A stretch of DNA of 64,000 bases from Citromicrobium sp. UBA3494 (GCA_002377695.1 DFQH01000005.1:31844-95843); one strand, 5' to 3'; numbered from the stretch's first letter, positions 17,579 through 27,430 are shown. The notes: generated from the letters alone by a model not told the origin. Numbers and translations are program-made.

Positions 17579-18336
17579 TGACAGAAGCCGTACTCCTTCC
17601 AACCCGGAAAGACGAAGCCTGGCGCTATTCGGATATCGACGCGATTCAGGATACCGCCCCGGAAACCTTCGAAGCGTGGGAAGATATCCGCGTGGCCGAG
17701 GGCGAGACCTGGTCCGACCTGATCGTGATCGACGATGCCGATGGCTTGCAGATGCGCCGCTTGCGCATCGCGCTGGAAAAGAACGCGCGTGCCGAACTCG
17801 CGGCCCTCGTGGCCGGTGGCCAGCTCGGACGGCTCGAAGTGGTCGTGACGCTGGCCGAAGGCGCGCATTTCGAGCTTGGCGGCATCACGCTGGGCGGTGG
17901 CGACACCACCCGCGAGATCGTGACCCGCATGGCGCACGAGGAACCGGGCGCGACCAGCAACCAGACCGTGCGCAGCGTCCACTGGGGCAAGGGCACGGGC
18001 AATTTCCTCGGCCGGATCGATGTCGTGCGCGACGCGCAGAAGACCGATGCAGCGCAGAGCTTCAAGGGGCTGCTGCTGGAAAAGGGTGCGAGCGTGAACA
18101 GCGTGCCGCAGCTGGAAATCTATGCCGACGACGTGCAGTGCGCGCATGGTGCGACCGTGGGCCAGCTGGACGAGTCCGCCCGCTTCTACATGGCGGCGCG
18201 CGGCCTGCCGCCCAAAACCATCCGCCGCCTGCTGGTACAGGCCTTCATCGGCGATGCGACCCGCGAACTGGCGGACGAGGCCACCCGCGAGGCGCTGCTG
18301 GAAAAGGCGCTGGACAAGCTTGAGGAGCGGGCGTGA
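17578..18336 (+). CDS. sufD: Fe-S scaffold subunit SufD
   Basis: Partner of SufB in the SufBC2D complex, thought to help iron entry. At 252 aa it is short compared with about 420 in E. coli; the N-terminal helical domain is largely missing while the beta-helix core and C-terminal helices remain (GKGTGNFLGRIDV, VPQLEIYADDVQCAHGATVGQLDESARFYMAARGLP, QAFIGDATREL). The conserved His and Cys lie in the CAHGAT stretch. Short versions seem usual in this group. Overlaps sufC by 1 bp and sufS as GTGA. Confidence 0.93.
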   Translation: MTEAVLLPTRKDEAWRYSDIDAIQDTAPETFEAWEDIRVAEGETWSDLIVIDDADGLQMRRLRIALEKNARAELAALVAGGQLGRLEVVVTLAEGAHFELGGITLGGGDTTREIVTRMAHEEPGATSNQTVRSVHWGKGTGNFLGRIDVVRDAQKTDAAQSFKGLLLEKGASVNSVPQLEIYADDVQCAHGATVGQLDESARFYMAARGLPPKTIRRLLVQAFIGDATRELADEATREALLEKALDKLEERA

Positions 18337-19544
18337 GCGGGCTGGCGAAACACAAGCCCTCCTCTGAAGGAGAGGGGGAGATTGCCGCGCAGTTCCCCGG
18401 GATGTTCACGGGCGATGGCGAGCGCTGGCACTATCTCGACAGCGGAGCGACCGCGCAGAAGCCGCGCGTCGTGATCGATGCGATGGCCCGCGCGCTGGGC
18501 GAGGATTATGCGACCGTGCACCGCGGGGTCTATTCGCGCAGCGCGCAGATGACGCTCGGCTACGAAGCCGCGCGCCGTAGGGTTGCCGCCTTTATCGGGG
18601 GCGGCGAGGACGAGCTGGTCTTCACGCGCGGCGCGACCGAGGCGATCAACCTCGTCGCCTATGCGTATCCGAAGAAAGGCCGCGTGCTGCTCAGCCAGCT
18701 GGAGCATCATTCCAACATCGTGCCGTGGCAGCTGGCGGGCTGGCAGGTCGATGTGTGTCCGCTGACCGAAGACGGCCGGATCGATCTCGACGCGGCGGAG
18801 GCCATGCTTACGCCCGAACACGAGATGGTCGCCTTCGCGCATGTCTCCAACGTGCTCGGCTCCGTGCTCGATGCGAAGCGTGCGGCGGACCTTGCCCATG
18901 CGGTCGGCGCGAAGCTGCTGCTCGATGGGTGCCAGGCCGGGCCGCGTCTGGCAGTGGATGTTACCGAAATCGACTGCGACTTCTACGCGATGAGCGCGCA
19001 CAAGATGTACGGTCCGACCGGGATCGGCGCGCTGTGGGGCCGCAAGGCGCTGCTCGACGAAATGCCGCCGTGGCAGGGGGGCGGGTCGATGATCGACAAG
19101 GTCGGTTTCGCGCAGACGACCTACGCCCCGCCGCCGCAGCGCTTCGAGGCGGGCACGCCCGCTATCGCCGAAGCGCTGACCTTCGCGACGGCCTGCGACT
19201 TCATCGATTCTATCGGGCTGGAGCGGATCGAGGCGCACGAGCGCGATCTGGTCTCGCAGCTGCGCAGCGAACTCGCCGGCATCCAGGGCGTCCGCGTGTT
19301 CGGGCCGGACGACGCGCTCGGCATCGTGTCCTTCGAACTACCGGGGGTTCACCCGCACGATCTGGGCACCATATTGGATGAAGAGAACGTGGCGATCCGC
19401 GCCGGGCACCATTGTTGCCAGCCGCTGATGGACCACCTCGGCGTACCTGCCACCGCCCGCGCCAGCTTCGGGGTCTATTCCGACCAGAGCGACATCGAAG
19501 CGCTGATGCGCGGGATAGAACGTACACTCAAGATTTTCGCCTGA
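18333..19544 (+). CDS. sufS: SufS cysteine desulfurase
   Basis: PLP enzyme providing sulfur for SUF. At 403 aa it has the PLP lysine in SAHKMYGPTGIG, the phosphate/ring contacts ATEAIN and QLEHHSNIVPWQ, and the catalytic cysteine in RAGHHCCQPLM, where CC replaces the more common CA. The start is the GTG at 18333, overlapping sufD. Residues about 7-15 (KPSSEGEGE) come from a CT/AG-rich near-palindrome at 18357-18376 that looks like an intergenic repeat read as coding; the family N-terminus resumes at IAAQFPGMF. Confidence 0.96.
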   Translation: MSGLAKHKPSSEGEGEIAAQFPGMFTGDGERWHYLDSGATAQKPRVVIDAMARALGEDYATVHRGVYSRSAQMTLGYEAARRRVAAFIGGGEDELVFTRGATEAINLVAYAYPKKGRVLLSQLEHHSNIVPWQLAGWQVDVCPLTEDGRIDLDAAEAMLTPEHEMVAFAHVSNVLGSVLDAKRAADLAHAVGAKLLLDGCQAGPRLAVDVTEIDCDFYAMSAHKMYGPTGIGALWGRKALLDEMPPWQGGGSMIDKVGFAQTTYAPPPQRFEAGTPAIAEALTFATACDFIDSIGLERIEAHERDLVSQLRSELAGIQGVRVFGPDDALGIVSFELPGVHPHDLGTILDEENVAIRAGHHCCQPLMDHLGVPATARASFGVYSDQSDIEALMRGIERTLKIFA

Positions 19545-19550
19545 GGACGC

Positions 19551-20144
19551 ATGATGAGCGACGACCAAGACAAGGACTTCATTGCGGCTCCATCGCCGAC
19601 CGACGACGTGACCGACCTGCCGCCGCACGTCGCGCGTTCGGAAGGAAACGCGGCGCAGGCGGCCGAGCAGGCGCTGCCGCAGCATATCGCCGAAATGCCC
19701 GAAAAGCCACCGCGCGCGCGGGTGGAAGACGCAGTCGATCCGGACGAGGAATCCGCTGGCGAGAAGCTGTCGCGCAAGCGCGACTATCTCGACGGGTTCC
19801 TGAAGAAGAAGCCGGAAAGTGCGGGCGAAACCGGGGCGGGCGGCGCGCTGCAGGAAGCGGTGATCGCTGCGCTCAAAGAGATCTACGATCCCGAAATCCC
19901 GGTCAATATCTACGATCTGGGCCTCATCTACGGCGTCGAGGTGAGCGAGGACAAGGACGTGGTCGTCACCATGACGCTGACCACGCCGCACTGTCCGGTG
20001 GCGGAATCCATGCCCGCCGAGGTGGAAATCCGCGCGGGTTCGGTGCCCGGCGTACGCGATGCCGAGGTCAACCTCGTCTGGGACCCGCCTTGGGGGCCGG
20101 ACAAGATGACCGACGAGGCGCGGCTCGAACTGGGGATGCTGTAA
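19551..20144 (+). CDS. sufT: SufT-like DUF59/MIP18 Fe-S maturation protein
   Basis: Accessory factor for Fe-S assembly or delivery. Residues about 95-197 are a DUF59 domain: EAVIAALKEIYDPEIPVNIY, DLGLIYGVEV, VVVTMTLTTPHCPVAESMP with its conserved cysteine, and VNLVWDPPWGPDKMT. Residues 1-90 are acidic, Pro-rich and probably disordered. Start at the first of two adjacent ATGs, 6 bp after sufS. The stop overlaps the sufA start by one base. Confidence 0.9.
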   Translation: MMSDDQDKDFIAAPSPTDDVTDLPPHVARSEGNAAQAAEQALPQHIAEMPEKPPRARVEDAVDPDEESAGEKLSRKRDYLDGFLKKKPESAGETGAGGALQEAVIAALKEIYDPEIPVNIYDLGLIYGVEVSEDKDVVVTMTLTTPHCPVAESMPAEVEIRAGSVPGVRDAEVNLVWDPPWGPDKMTDEARLELGML

Positions 20145-20500
20145 TGGCCGATACGAAGACCAGAGAACGCCCCGCCGCTGTCACGTTGACCGAAGCGGCC
20201 GAGCAGCGCGTGGCGGACCTGATGGCAAGGGCGCCCGAGGATGCGATCGGCGTCAAGCTCTCGACCCCGCGGCGCGGGTGTTCGGGCCTTGCCTACTCGG
20301 TCGACTATGTCAGCGAGGAGCAGGGCTTCGACGAGAAGATCGAGACCCCGGGCGGGGTCTTCTACATCGACGGCGCCTCGGTGCTCTACCTCGTCGGCAG
20401 CGTGATGGACTGGGTGGAGGACGATTTCTCCGCCGGGTTCGTGTTCGAAAACCCCAACGCCAAGGGTGCCTGCGGCTGTGGCGAAAGCTTCATGGTCTGA
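20144..20500 (+). CDS. sufA: A-type Fe-S carrier SufA
   Basis: Carries assembled clusters to apo-proteins. The 118-aa protein has the three invariant A-type cysteines: Cys46 (RRGCSGLAY), Cys110 and Cys112 (GACGCGESF). It is the last gene of the operon, starting in an overlapping TAATG. The 42 bp to the convergent lipoprotein gene holds no clear terminator. Confidence 0.95.
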   Translation: MADTKTRERPAAVTLTEAAEQRVADLMARAPEDAIGVKLSTPRRGCSGLAYSVDYVSEEQGFDEKIETPGGVFYIDGASVLYLVGSVMDWVEDDFSAGFVFENPNAKGACGCGESFMV

Positions 20501-20542
20501 GGCCGACAGGATCCCGACGACTCCCGGCGCCGCAAATGACTG

Positions 20543-20983
20543 CTAGCGCCTGAGCGCCTTCGCGCAGGCGGCCCGGTCCACATCCAGCGCGTCGCTGGAC
20601 CTGCGGGCATCGACATAGGTCGCCGTCGGCTCCGCACCGGGGCGGAGCGGGTAGAGATAGACATCGAGCACGCATTGCTCGCCCACGAATTGCAGCTTGC
20701 GCGCATCGCCTTCCAGCACGTCCAGCCGGGCGGGGCCGAAGATCTGTTCCAGCTGGCTCGCCCGCGATCCGATCACGAATTCCAGCCCCGCGACCGCCAT
20801 TACGCGCGGCGCGATGAAACCGTCGCGCGTGACAGGGCGCGGATTGGTCGGCGGCACGGTGACCGTGCGCGGGGGCGGTGTGCGCCCCGTGCTAGGCTGG
20901 CCGGAGGATTGCGGGATCGGCGTGGCGCAGGCCGCGATCAGCGGGACCAGCGCGAGGGCGAGGAAATTCCGGGAGTTACGCAT
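20543..20983 (-). CDS. Hypothetical lipoprotein
   Basis: A 146-aa protein with a lipobox ending in Cys19 (LIAAC), then a Pro/Thr-rich linker to about residue 52 and a compact C-terminal domain with GLEFVIGSRASQLEQIFGPARLDVLEGDARKLQF, which recalls small SmpA/BamE-like lipoprotein folds, though I cannot assign it firmly. It overlaps the upstream EI24-type membrane gene by 8 bp and so is its operon partner. Confidence 0.65.
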   Translation of the reverse strand: MRNSRNFLALALVPLIAACATPIPQSSGQPSTGRTPPPRTVTVPPTNPRPVTRDGFIAPRVMAVAGLEFVIGSRASQLEQIFGPARLDVLEGDARKLQFVGEQCVLDVYLYPLRPGAEPTATYVDARRSSDALDVDRAACAKALRR

Positions 20984-21686
20984 CGCGCAGGCGTCCTTGC
21001 ACCAGGTGGGTGGCGGCGGCGGCGCCGATGATCGGGGCGAGGAAGTTGAGGCCGGGGACGGTCAGCATGCCCGCGATGATCAGCCCGAGCGCAAAGCGCG
21101 TGCCGCGCCCTATGGGCGGTTCTTCCTTGCGATCGTGCCGGTGGCGCAGCCAGGCCATGTCGCGCAGCTCGCGCCCCAGCAGCCATGCGTTGACCAGCGC
21201 GAACAGCACCACCGTGCCGAACCCCGTAATCAGCAGAACCAGCGCCAGCGGCAGGATCAGAATATTGACGAAGACCACCCGGACCGCGCCCTTGAAGCTC
21301 AGCCACATGCTCTCGCCAAAGCCAATCCGCCGCGCGTCTTCCAGCGCCTGCGGATAATATTGCGCCTCCACCACCTCCACCACATCGTCGGCGAAGAACT
21401 GGATCGCGGCGAGCGCGGTGACGCGGAACAGCAGCCAGCCGCCCAGCACGATGGCCAGCAAGGTGCCGATCGTTGCCACCACCTCCGCGAAATCGGCCGG
21501 CAGATTCTCGTCCAGCAGCGATCCCAGCCCGCGATCCACCAGCCACATCAGTCCGAGATACAGCAGCGCACCCACCGCGACGAACAGGAGCAGCGTGACG
21601 ATCAGCGATTTGAGCAGCAGCCACAGGATGCGTGGGTCCGCCAGTTGCGCGAAGGCGCGGGCAAGGGATGCGGGCAGCGACATCAT
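20976..21686 (-). CDS. EI24-domain membrane protein (CysZ-like)
   Basis: A 236-aa protein with four or more hydrophobic helices and the EI24/CysZ pattern: LARAFAQLADPRILWLLLKS at the start, RRIGFGESMWLSFKGAVRVV in the middle and LLGRELRDMAWLRH near the C-terminus. CysZ imports sulfate in enterobacteria; with no cys genes nearby, that function is not assured. Start at the first of two adjacent ATGs (21686 or 21683). It overlaps the downstream lipoprotein gene. Confidence 0.8.
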   Translation of the reverse strand: MMSLPASLARAFAQLADPRILWLLLKSLIVTLLLFVAVGALLYLGLMWLVDRGLGSLLDENLPADFAEVVATIGTLLAIVLGGWLLFRVTALAAIQFFADDVVEVVEAQYYPQALEDARRIGFGESMWLSFKGAVRVVFVNILILPLALVLLITGFGTVVLFALVNAWLLGRELRDMAWLRHRHDRKEEPPIGRGTRFALGLIIAGMLTVPGLNFLAPIIGAAAATHLVQGRLRDA

Positions 21687-21823
21687 GGCGGGGCAGCTTT
21701 TCCGTTGCCACGCCCGGCAAGTCAATCGGTTGTGCGCGATGACTGGCCTTGGCCCTGGCTCGCTTGGTCGCTAGGTCGGCGCCAGAAGACACTGCTACCA
21801 GCAACACAGGATCACAACCGCCC

Positions 21824-22831
21824 ATGTCCGACACCCAGTTCGACGTCATCGCCATCGGCAACGCCATCGTCGATGTGATCGCCCCCGTGACCGACGATTT
21901 TCTGGAAGCGGAAGATCTGCCCAAGGGCACGATGCGGCTGATCGATGCGGAACGCTCCGTCGATCTGTACGGCAAGATGGGCCAGACCAAGGAAATCTCC
22001 GGCGGCGCGGCGGCCAACACGCTGGCGGGCGCGACCATGCTGGGTCTGAAGACCGCCTTTATCGGGCAGGTCGCGGACGACCAGCTGGGCGAAATCTACC
22101 GCCACGATCTCACGTCGGTGGGCGTCAGCTTCGATACGCCCGCGCGCCCCTACAGCGACAAGGAAAGCGAGCCGCCCACCGGGCGCTGCCTGGTGCTGGT
22201 CGCCCCCGATGGGGAGCGCACGATGAACACCTCGCTCGGCGCATCGCAGTTCCTGCCTGCCAGCGCGATCGACGAAGACGCCATTCGGGCCAGCGGCGTG
22301 CTGTTCCTCGAAGGCTATCTGTGGGACCCCGAAGAACCGCGCGCGGCAATGCGCCGGGCGATTCAGGTGGCGCGCGATGCGGGCCGCAAGGTGGCCTTTG
22401 CGACCTGTGCCGACTTCTGCGTCCACATGCACGGCAAGGATTTCCGCGCCCTGATCGACGACGGCCTGATCGACATCCTGTTCGTGAACGAGGAAGAGGC
22501 GGGCATTCTCGAAGGGTCGGACCCCGATGCCGCGCTGGAATCGCTCGCCAAAGACGTGCCGCTGGTGGTGATGACACGCGGCGGCGACGGCGCTGTCGCG
22601 GCCCGTGGGGACGAGCGTGCTACCGTGAAGCCCGAACCGGTGGAGCAGGTGAAGGACCTGACCGGCGCCGGAGACCTCTTCGCCGCCGGGTTCCTCTCGG
22701 GCTATTGCCGCGATGCGTCGCTGGAAGAGTGCCTTGTGCGCGGTGCGGTGGCAGCAGGCGAGGTCATCTCGCACTGGGGAGCACGGCCCGAGGCGGACTT
22801 GCGGGCTCTGGTGGCGAAGCGGTTGGGTTAG
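21824..22831 (+). CDS. PfkB-family sugar/nucleoside kinase (adenosine kinase-like)
   Basis: A 335-aa ribokinase-fold kinase. It has the substrate motif GGAAANTLAGATMLG (about 55-69), the lid region and the C-terminal catalytic signature DLTGAGDLFAAGFLSG, whose Asp is the general base. Sphingomonad homologues are usually called adenosine kinase; the substrate cannot be proven from sequence. The start at ATG 21824 gives the conserved FDVIAIGNAIVDVI beginning; the longer reading adds an unlikely N-terminus. It stands alone, converging on the PhyH gene 3 bp past its stop. Confidence 0.88.
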   Translation: MSDTQFDVIAIGNAIVDVIAPVTDDFLEAEDLPKGTMRLIDAERSVDLYGKMGQTKEISGGAAANTLAGATMLGLKTAFIGQVADDQLGEIYRHDLTSVGVSFDTPARPYSDKESEPPTGRCLVLVAPDGERTMNTSLGASQFLPASAIDEDAIRASGVLFLEGYLWDPEEPRAAMRRAIQVARDAGRKVAFATCADFCVHMHGKDFRALIDDGLIDILFVNEEEAGILEGSDPDAALESLAKDVPLVVMTRGGDGAVAARGDERATVKPEPVEQVKDLTGAGDLFAAGFLSGYCRDASLEECLVRGAVAAGEVISHWGARPEADLRALVAKRLG

Positions 22832-22834
22832 GGG

Positions 22835-23488
22835 CTAGATGCCGAGCCAGTCCAGCCCGCCTTTGAGGCTGTCTGGCGAGAAATCGACCTGTAGCACGCG
22901 CCGTCTCTGGCCCGCCGACTGGCTTCGTTCGGAAGAATGCAGGATCGGTGTGGAGTAAGCCCAAGTGTCGCCTGCTTCGGCGTAGCAAGCGACAATGTCG
23001 CTTCGGCGGGCGATAGCCTCTACCTCTCTAGCCGGTATCTTGCCGACTTTATGCGAACCCACCGCAATGCGCAGGGGAGCATTCGAACCATCGACCGGGT
23101 CGAGGTGGAAACGCACTGTCGCCATTCCCTCGATGAGTTCGAATGGCGGTTCGACATGGACAAGGCCGGCTTTTGTCGTGAACGGTCCGTACCCCTCGGT
23201 CTCGACGCGTTTCTTGACGCAGATCGTACGATCCTGATGCCATCCGAGGACCCAGTTCGTAGTCGGCCCCTTGTCGAACAGGATCGCCCTTACGGGTCGC
23301 GAGTTCACATGCCCGATCTTGCCGAGAAGGCCCGCAACCTCGGGCGAATGGCTTAACCAATCGGAGAGCGGTTCACAGTTTGCGATCCGCTCTCCCGCTT
23401 GCCCATTATCATGGGCTTCGAGTAACTGTAGCAGGTCTGCGCTTTCGAAAGCGCGAGGGAAATGGGCATATCCTGCGCTGTCGAGCAC
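22835..23488 (-). CDS. Phytanoyl-CoA dioxygenase (PhyH)-family protein
   Basis: A 217-aa Fe(II)/2-oxoglutarate-dependent oxygenase-like protein. The His-x-Asp iron ligands lie in LGWHQDRTICV, the distal His in PILHSSERS, and RRRVLQVDFS supplies the 2-oxoglutarate-binding arginine region. GYAHFPRAFESADLLQLLEA is a usual PhyH N-terminus. The substrate is unknown. The start is the GTG at 23488, 5 nt past the purD stop with GAGAGGGG just upstream; the longer reading runs inside purD. Probably co-transcribed with purD. Confidence 0.8.
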   Translation of the reverse strand: MLDSAGYAHFPRAFESADLLQLLEAHDNGQAGERIANCEPLSDWLSHSPEVAGLLGKIGHVNSRPVRAILFDKGPTTNWVLGWHQDRTICVKKRVETEGYGPFTTKAGLVHVEPPFELIEGMATVRFHLDPVDGSNAPLRIAVGSHKVGKIPAREVEAIARRSDIVACYAEAGDTWAYSTPILHSSERSQSAGQRRRVLQVDFSPDSLKGGLDWLGI

Positions 23489-23493
23489 GGGTT

Positions 23494-24771
23494 CTAACCC
23501 CTCTCCCGCTCCACCTCGCGCCAGCCGATATCGCGGCGGCAGAAGCCATCGGGGAAGTCGATCGCGTCGACCGCCTTGTAGGCGGCGGCCTGTGCCTGCG
23601 TCACATTGCTTCCCAGCGCGGTCACGTTGAGCACGCGGCCGCCACTGGAAACCAGCACGCCGTCGTCGCCCCGCGAAGTGCCGGCGTGGAAGACCTTGGC
23701 GCCGCCATCCTCGGCAGCTCCGAGACCGATCGCAACACCCTTCATGGGCGTGCCCGGATACCCCTGCGCCGCCATCACCACGGTCAGCGCGGTTTCGTCC
23801 ACAAATCGCACGGGCTCCGCCTGCGCCAGCGATCCGGTCGCGCAGGCGTGCAGCAGCTTGGCGAGATCGCCCTGGAACCGCATCATCAGCACCTGGCATT
23901 CCGGATCGCCGAAGCGGATGTTGTACTCGACCAGCTTGGGGCCTTCGCCGGTCAGCATCAGCCCGGCATACAGTACGCCGACATAGGGCATGCCTTCCTC
24001 GCCCAGCGTGCGCACGGTCGGCACCACGATCTCGCGCATGGCCTGATCGAGCAGGTCCTGCGTCAGCACCGGGGCGGGGCTGTAGGCGCCCATGCCGCCG
24101 GTGTTGGGGCCGGTATCGCCCTCGCCCACGCGCTTGTGATCCTGCGCGGTGCCGAAGGGCAGGATCGTCTCTCCATCGGTGAGCGCGAAGAAGCTCGCCT
24201 CCTCACCCTCCATGAATTCCTCGATCACCACTTCCGAGCCCGCCGAGCCGAACCTGCCATCGAACATTTCGGACAGCGCTTCCTGCGCTTCGTCCCGCGT
24301 CTGCGCGATGACCACGCCCTTGCCCGCCGCCAGGCCATCCGCCTTCAGCACGAATGGCGGGTCGAAATGCTTGAGCGCACCCCACGCCGCCTCCAGCGAA
24401 GTCGCGCGTTCGTAGCGCGCGGTGGGGATGCCTGCGCGCTTGCACAGGTCCTTGGTAAAACCCTTGCTGCCTTCGAGTTGCGCGGCGGCCTTGCCCGGCC
24501 CGAACACCGCGATCCCCTCCGCTCGCAGATCGTCCGCCAGCCCGGCAACCAGCGGCGCTTCGGGCCCGACCACGACGAGGTCGATATGGTTCTCGTGACA
24601 AAAGGCGGCCACGGCCTTGTGATCGGCGGCATCCAGCGCGACACTGTCGGCAAGGCTGGCGGTACCCGGATTGCCCGGTGCCGCGTAGAGCATGGCACAG
24701 GATGGGGAGTGGGCGAGCTTCCATGCCAGGGCATGTTCGCGGCCCCCCGAGCCGAGCAAAAGGATATTCAT
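23494..24771 (-). CDS. purD: Phosphoribosylamine-glycine ligase (GARS)
   Basis: Second step of purine synthesis. The 425-aa ATP-grasp enzyme has the [19 protein letters not shown] start, [17 protein letters not shown]-grasp motifs ([31 protein letters not shown]), the [21 protein letters not shown] signature and RFGDPECQ. The ATG at 24771 shares three bases with the ATG of the divergent xseA (CATG at 24769-24772), so neither gene has a separate leader. The 3' end leads straight into the PhyH gene. Confidence 0.97.
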   Translation of the reverse strand: MNILLLGSGGREHALAWKLAHSPSCAMLYAAPGNPGTASLADSVALDAADHKAVAAFCHENHIDLVVVGPEAPLVAGLADDLRAEGIAVFGPGKAAAQLEGSKGFTKDLCKRAGIPTARYERATSLEAAWGALKHFDPPFVLKADGLAAGKGVVIAQTRDEAQEALSEMFDGRFGSAGSEVVIEEFMEGEEASFFALTDGETILPFGTAQDHKRVGEGDTGPNTGGMGAYSPAPVLTQDLLDQAMREIVVPTVRTLGEEGMPYVGVLYAGLMLTGEGPKLVEYNIRFGDPECQVLMMRFQGDLAKLLHACATGSLAQAEPVRFVDETALTVVMAAQGYPGTPMKGVAIGLGAAEDGGAKVFHAGTSRGDDGVLVSSGGRVLNVTALGSNVTQAQAAAYKAVDAIDFPDGFCRRDIGWREVERERG

Positions 24772-26251
24772 GGGCGCTTCCACTCCGTACGATTCTGGCG
24801 ACGATGCTGATCCCTCGCTGCTAGCGAACAGCAGGCCGGGCGACAATTCCGAGCCGCTCAGCGTCACCGATCTCTCGCGCAGTCTCAAGCGCGTGGTGGA
24901 GGACCGGTTCGGCTTCGTGCGGTTGCGCGGCGAATTGTCGGGGGTGAAGCGCGCGGCATCGGGCCACCTCTATTGCAGCCTGAAGGACGAGAAGTCCGTG
25001 ATCGACGGGGTGATGTGGAAGAGTGCCGCCCCGCGCCTCGCCTTCCTGCCCGAGGACGGGCTGGACGTGATCGCGACCGGCAAGATCACCACCTATGCCG
25101 GGCGCAGCAAATACCAGATCGTGATTGAGCGGATGGAGCTGGCGGGCGAGGGCGCGCTGCTGGCGCTGCTCGAGAAGACCAAGGCGCGGCTGGAAGCCGA
25201 GGGGCTGTTCGATCCGACGCGCAAGAAGCCGCTGCCATTCCTGCCGCAGGTGATCGGCGTCGTCACCTCTCCCACCGGCGCGGTGATTCGCGATATCCTC
25301 CACCGCCTGCACGACCGTTTCCCGAGCCGGGTGATCGTGTGGCCGGTGCTGGTGCAGGGAGAGGGCGCCAAGGCGCAGGTCAGCGCGGCGGTGCGCGGGT
25401 TCAACGCGCTCGAACGCGGGGGGAGCGTACCCCGGCCCGACCTGCTGATCGTGGCGCGCGGGGGCGGTTCGATCGAGGACTTGTGGACCTTCAACGAGGA
25501 AGAGGTGGTCCGCGCGATCGCCGATTCGGACATCCCGGTGATCTCCGCCGTGGGGCACGAGACCGACACGACGCTGGCCGATTTCGCCGCCGATCACCGT
25601 GCCCCCACACCCACCGCCGCCGCCGAACGCGCAGTGCCGGTGCGGGCCGAGCTGGCCGCTGCCATCGCCGATCTGGGTGCGCGGCAGATGCGCTGCGCCT
25701 CGCGCCCCGTTGCCTTGGGGAGGGAGCGGCTGGAGGCCTGTTCGCAGCGGCTGCCCAAGCCGGAAACGCTGCTGCAACCCGCTGCCCAGGCTCTCGACGA
25801 GGCGACCGAGCGGCAGCGGCGCGCGCTGGTCGACCGGGTGGGCGTAGGGCGGGCCGCGCTCGATCAGGTGGCCGCGCGCCTCGCCCCGTCGACGCTGCGC
25901 TGGCGCGTGGCGCAGGCGAGGGAGCGGCTCGACGCGACACGGCTGGCCTCTGCCATGCTCACCACCCGGCTGGAGCGCGCGGGCGAGCGGCTGGATGCGG
26001 GCGTGACCATGCTGCGTTCGCTCGATCCCAAGGCCCCGCTCAAGCGCGGATATGCGCTGGTATTCGGGCCCGATGGGGAGCTGGTCCGCAGCGCGGGCAA
26101 GGCACGCGAAGCGGGCACGCTGCGGCTCGAATTTGCCGACGGGCAGGTCTCCGCCACCACCGGCGATTCGGCGCCTGCACCCGTCGCCCCGCCTCCGAAG
26201 CCGAGGCGAAAAAGCCCTCCGCCGCCTCCGGGGCAGGGCGACCTGTTCTGA
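24770..26251 (+). CDS. xseA: Exodeoxyribonuclease VII large subunit
   Basis: Catalytic subunit of the single-strand exonuclease used in mismatch and recombination repair. The 493-aa protein has an N-terminal OB fold ([30 protein letters not shown], about 27-125), the central catalytic domain ([58 protein letters not shown]), a long coiled-coil region and a C-terminal [14 protein letters not shown] segment. The start overlaps the divergent purD start; a start further inside would lose only the disordered first 25 residues. The xseB subunit is not adjacent. Confidence 0.95.
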   Translation: MGASTPYDSGDDADPSLLANSRPGDNSEPLSVTDLSRSLKRVVEDRFGFVRLRGELSGVKRAASGHLYCSLKDEKSVIDGVMWKSAAPRLAFLPEDGLDVIATGKITTYAGRSKYQIVIERMELAGEGALLALLEKTKARLEAEGLFDPTRKKPLPFLPQVIGVVTSPTGAVIRDILHRLHDRFPSRVIVWPVLVQGEGAKAQVSAAVRGFNALERGGSVPRPDLLIVARGGGSIEDLWTFNEEEVVRAIADSDIPVISAVGHETDTTLADFAADHRAPTPTAAAERAVPVRAELAAAIADLGARQMRCASRPVALGRERLEACSQRLPKPETLLQPAAQALDEATERQRRALVDRVGVGRAALDQVAARLAPSTLRWRVAQARERLDATRLASAMLTTRLERAGERLDAGVTMLRSLDPKAPLKRGYALVFGPDGELVRSAGKAREAGTLRLEFADGQVSATTGDSAPAPVAPPPKPRRKSPPPPPGQGDLF

Positions 26252-26291
26252 AGAGGGTGTTTAGGCGGCGCAGGATTGCTATATCGCCCGC

Positions 26292-26495
26292 ATGCTTACC
26301 ACTTCCAGCGATCAGCCCGCCAAGCTTCAGTTCGGCCCCAATTCCTTCCGCGTGATCCGCGCGGGCCGCTACGTGCCCTGCGCGGTGACGGGCGAACCGA
26401 TCGAGCTCGAAGCCCTGCGCTACTGGAGCGCGGAGCATCAGGAAGCCTATGCCAGCTGCGAGATTGCGACCCGCCGCCTGACCGGCGAGGCATGA
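26292..26495 (+). CDS. DUF2093 protein
   Basis: A 67-aa protein matching the alphaproteobacterial DUF2093 family: AKLQFGPNSFRVIRAGRYVPCAVTG, IELEALRYWS and AYASCEIATRR, with two conserved cysteines, possibly metal-binding. Function unknown. It lies 40 bp after xseA and overlaps the M23 peptidase gene by 4 bp. Confidence 0.88.
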   Translation: MLTTSSDQPAKLQFGPNSFRVIRAGRYVPCAVTGEPIELEALRYWSAEHQEAYASCEIATRRLTGEA

Positions 26496-27430
26496 GCTTG
26501 CGGCTGCCGCAAACCGCCGCCGCCTCGCTTGCAATCCTGGCTCTGTGCGGCAGCTGCGCGAGCGCGGAGAAGCCGCAGCAGCCGCGCGAAGCGGCCGAGC
26601 CGATTGCGGTCAGGCCTGCGGCCACGCCCGCACCCGCTTCGGCACCGATACCCCCGCCTGCCCCGGAGCGCCCTTTCTTCGCGTATCAGGGCGAGCTGGA
26701 ACAGGGCGGCTGGATCCGCGGGCTGGTGCCGAGCAACACGCGCACGGCCCTGCTGGGCGGGCAGGAAGTCGAGTTCGCCGAGGACGGGAGCTTCTTCGCC
26801 GCCTTCGACCGCGACCAGGGTCCGCAGATCGAGCTGGTCGCCACGCTCGACGATGGAGGAACGGTCTCTCGCACCCTCACCATCGCACCGCGCGACTGGG
26901 ACCTCGAATATGTGAACGTGCCCTATCGCGCGGGCCGCAGCAGCGCGGAGTTCCGGCGTCTGCGCGAGGGCGAGATCGCGCAGATCGTCGCCGCGCGCGC
27001 GCAGGAGACCGGGGCGGAAGGCTGGCGGCAGGATTTCATCTGGCCAGCCACGGGTCGCATTTCGGGCCGGTTCGGCTCGCAGCGCGTCTACCAGGGCAAG
27101 CCGGGCCCCTATCACTCCGGTCTCGACATCGCGCAGCCCACCGGCACGCCCTACAAGGCACCGGCGGACGGCGTGGTGACGCTGGTCGCGCAGGATCCCT
27201 TCACGCTGGAAGGCAAGCTGCTGATGATCGACCACGGGATGGGGCTGAACAGCGCCTTCCTGCATTCGGCGACGATCGTGGTGCGCGAAGGGCAGCGCGT
27301 GCGGCAGGGGCAGTATCTCGGCACGATCGGCGCGACCGGCCGCGCGACCGGCCCGCACCTGCACTGGAGCCTCAAATGGCGCGATTCGCGGCTCGACCCG
27401 CTGCTGTTTCTGGGGCCGATGCCGGACTGA
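26492..27430 (+). CDS. M23-family peptidoglycan peptidase
   Basis: A 312-aa exported LytM-type protein. The signal sequence ends near CGSC (possible lipid-modified Cys22, though Cys at position -3 is unusual). An Ala/Pro-rich linker spans about 30-60 and an Ig-like stretch (VPSNTRTALLGGQEVEF...) about 70-140. The M23 domain (about 185-305) has the zinc ligands in YHSGLDIAQP and GPHLHWSLKWR, so it is probably an active D,D-endopeptidase. Overlaps DUF2093 as ATGA. Confidence 0.9.
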   Translation: MSLRLPQTAAASLAILALCGSCASAEKPQQPREAAEPIAVRPAATPAPASAPIPPPAPERPFFAYQGELEQGGWIRGLVPSNTRTALLGGQEVEFAEDGSFFAAFDRDQGPQIELVATLDDGGTVSRTLTIAPRDWDLEYVNVPYRAGRSSAEFRRLREGEIAQIVAARAQETGAEGWRQDFIWPATGRISGRFGSQRVYQGKPGPYHSGLDIAQPTGTPYKAPADGVVTLVAQDPFTLEGKLLMIDHGMGLNSAFLHSATIVVREGQRVRQGQYLGTIGATGRATGPHLHWSLKWRDSRLDPLLFLGPMPD

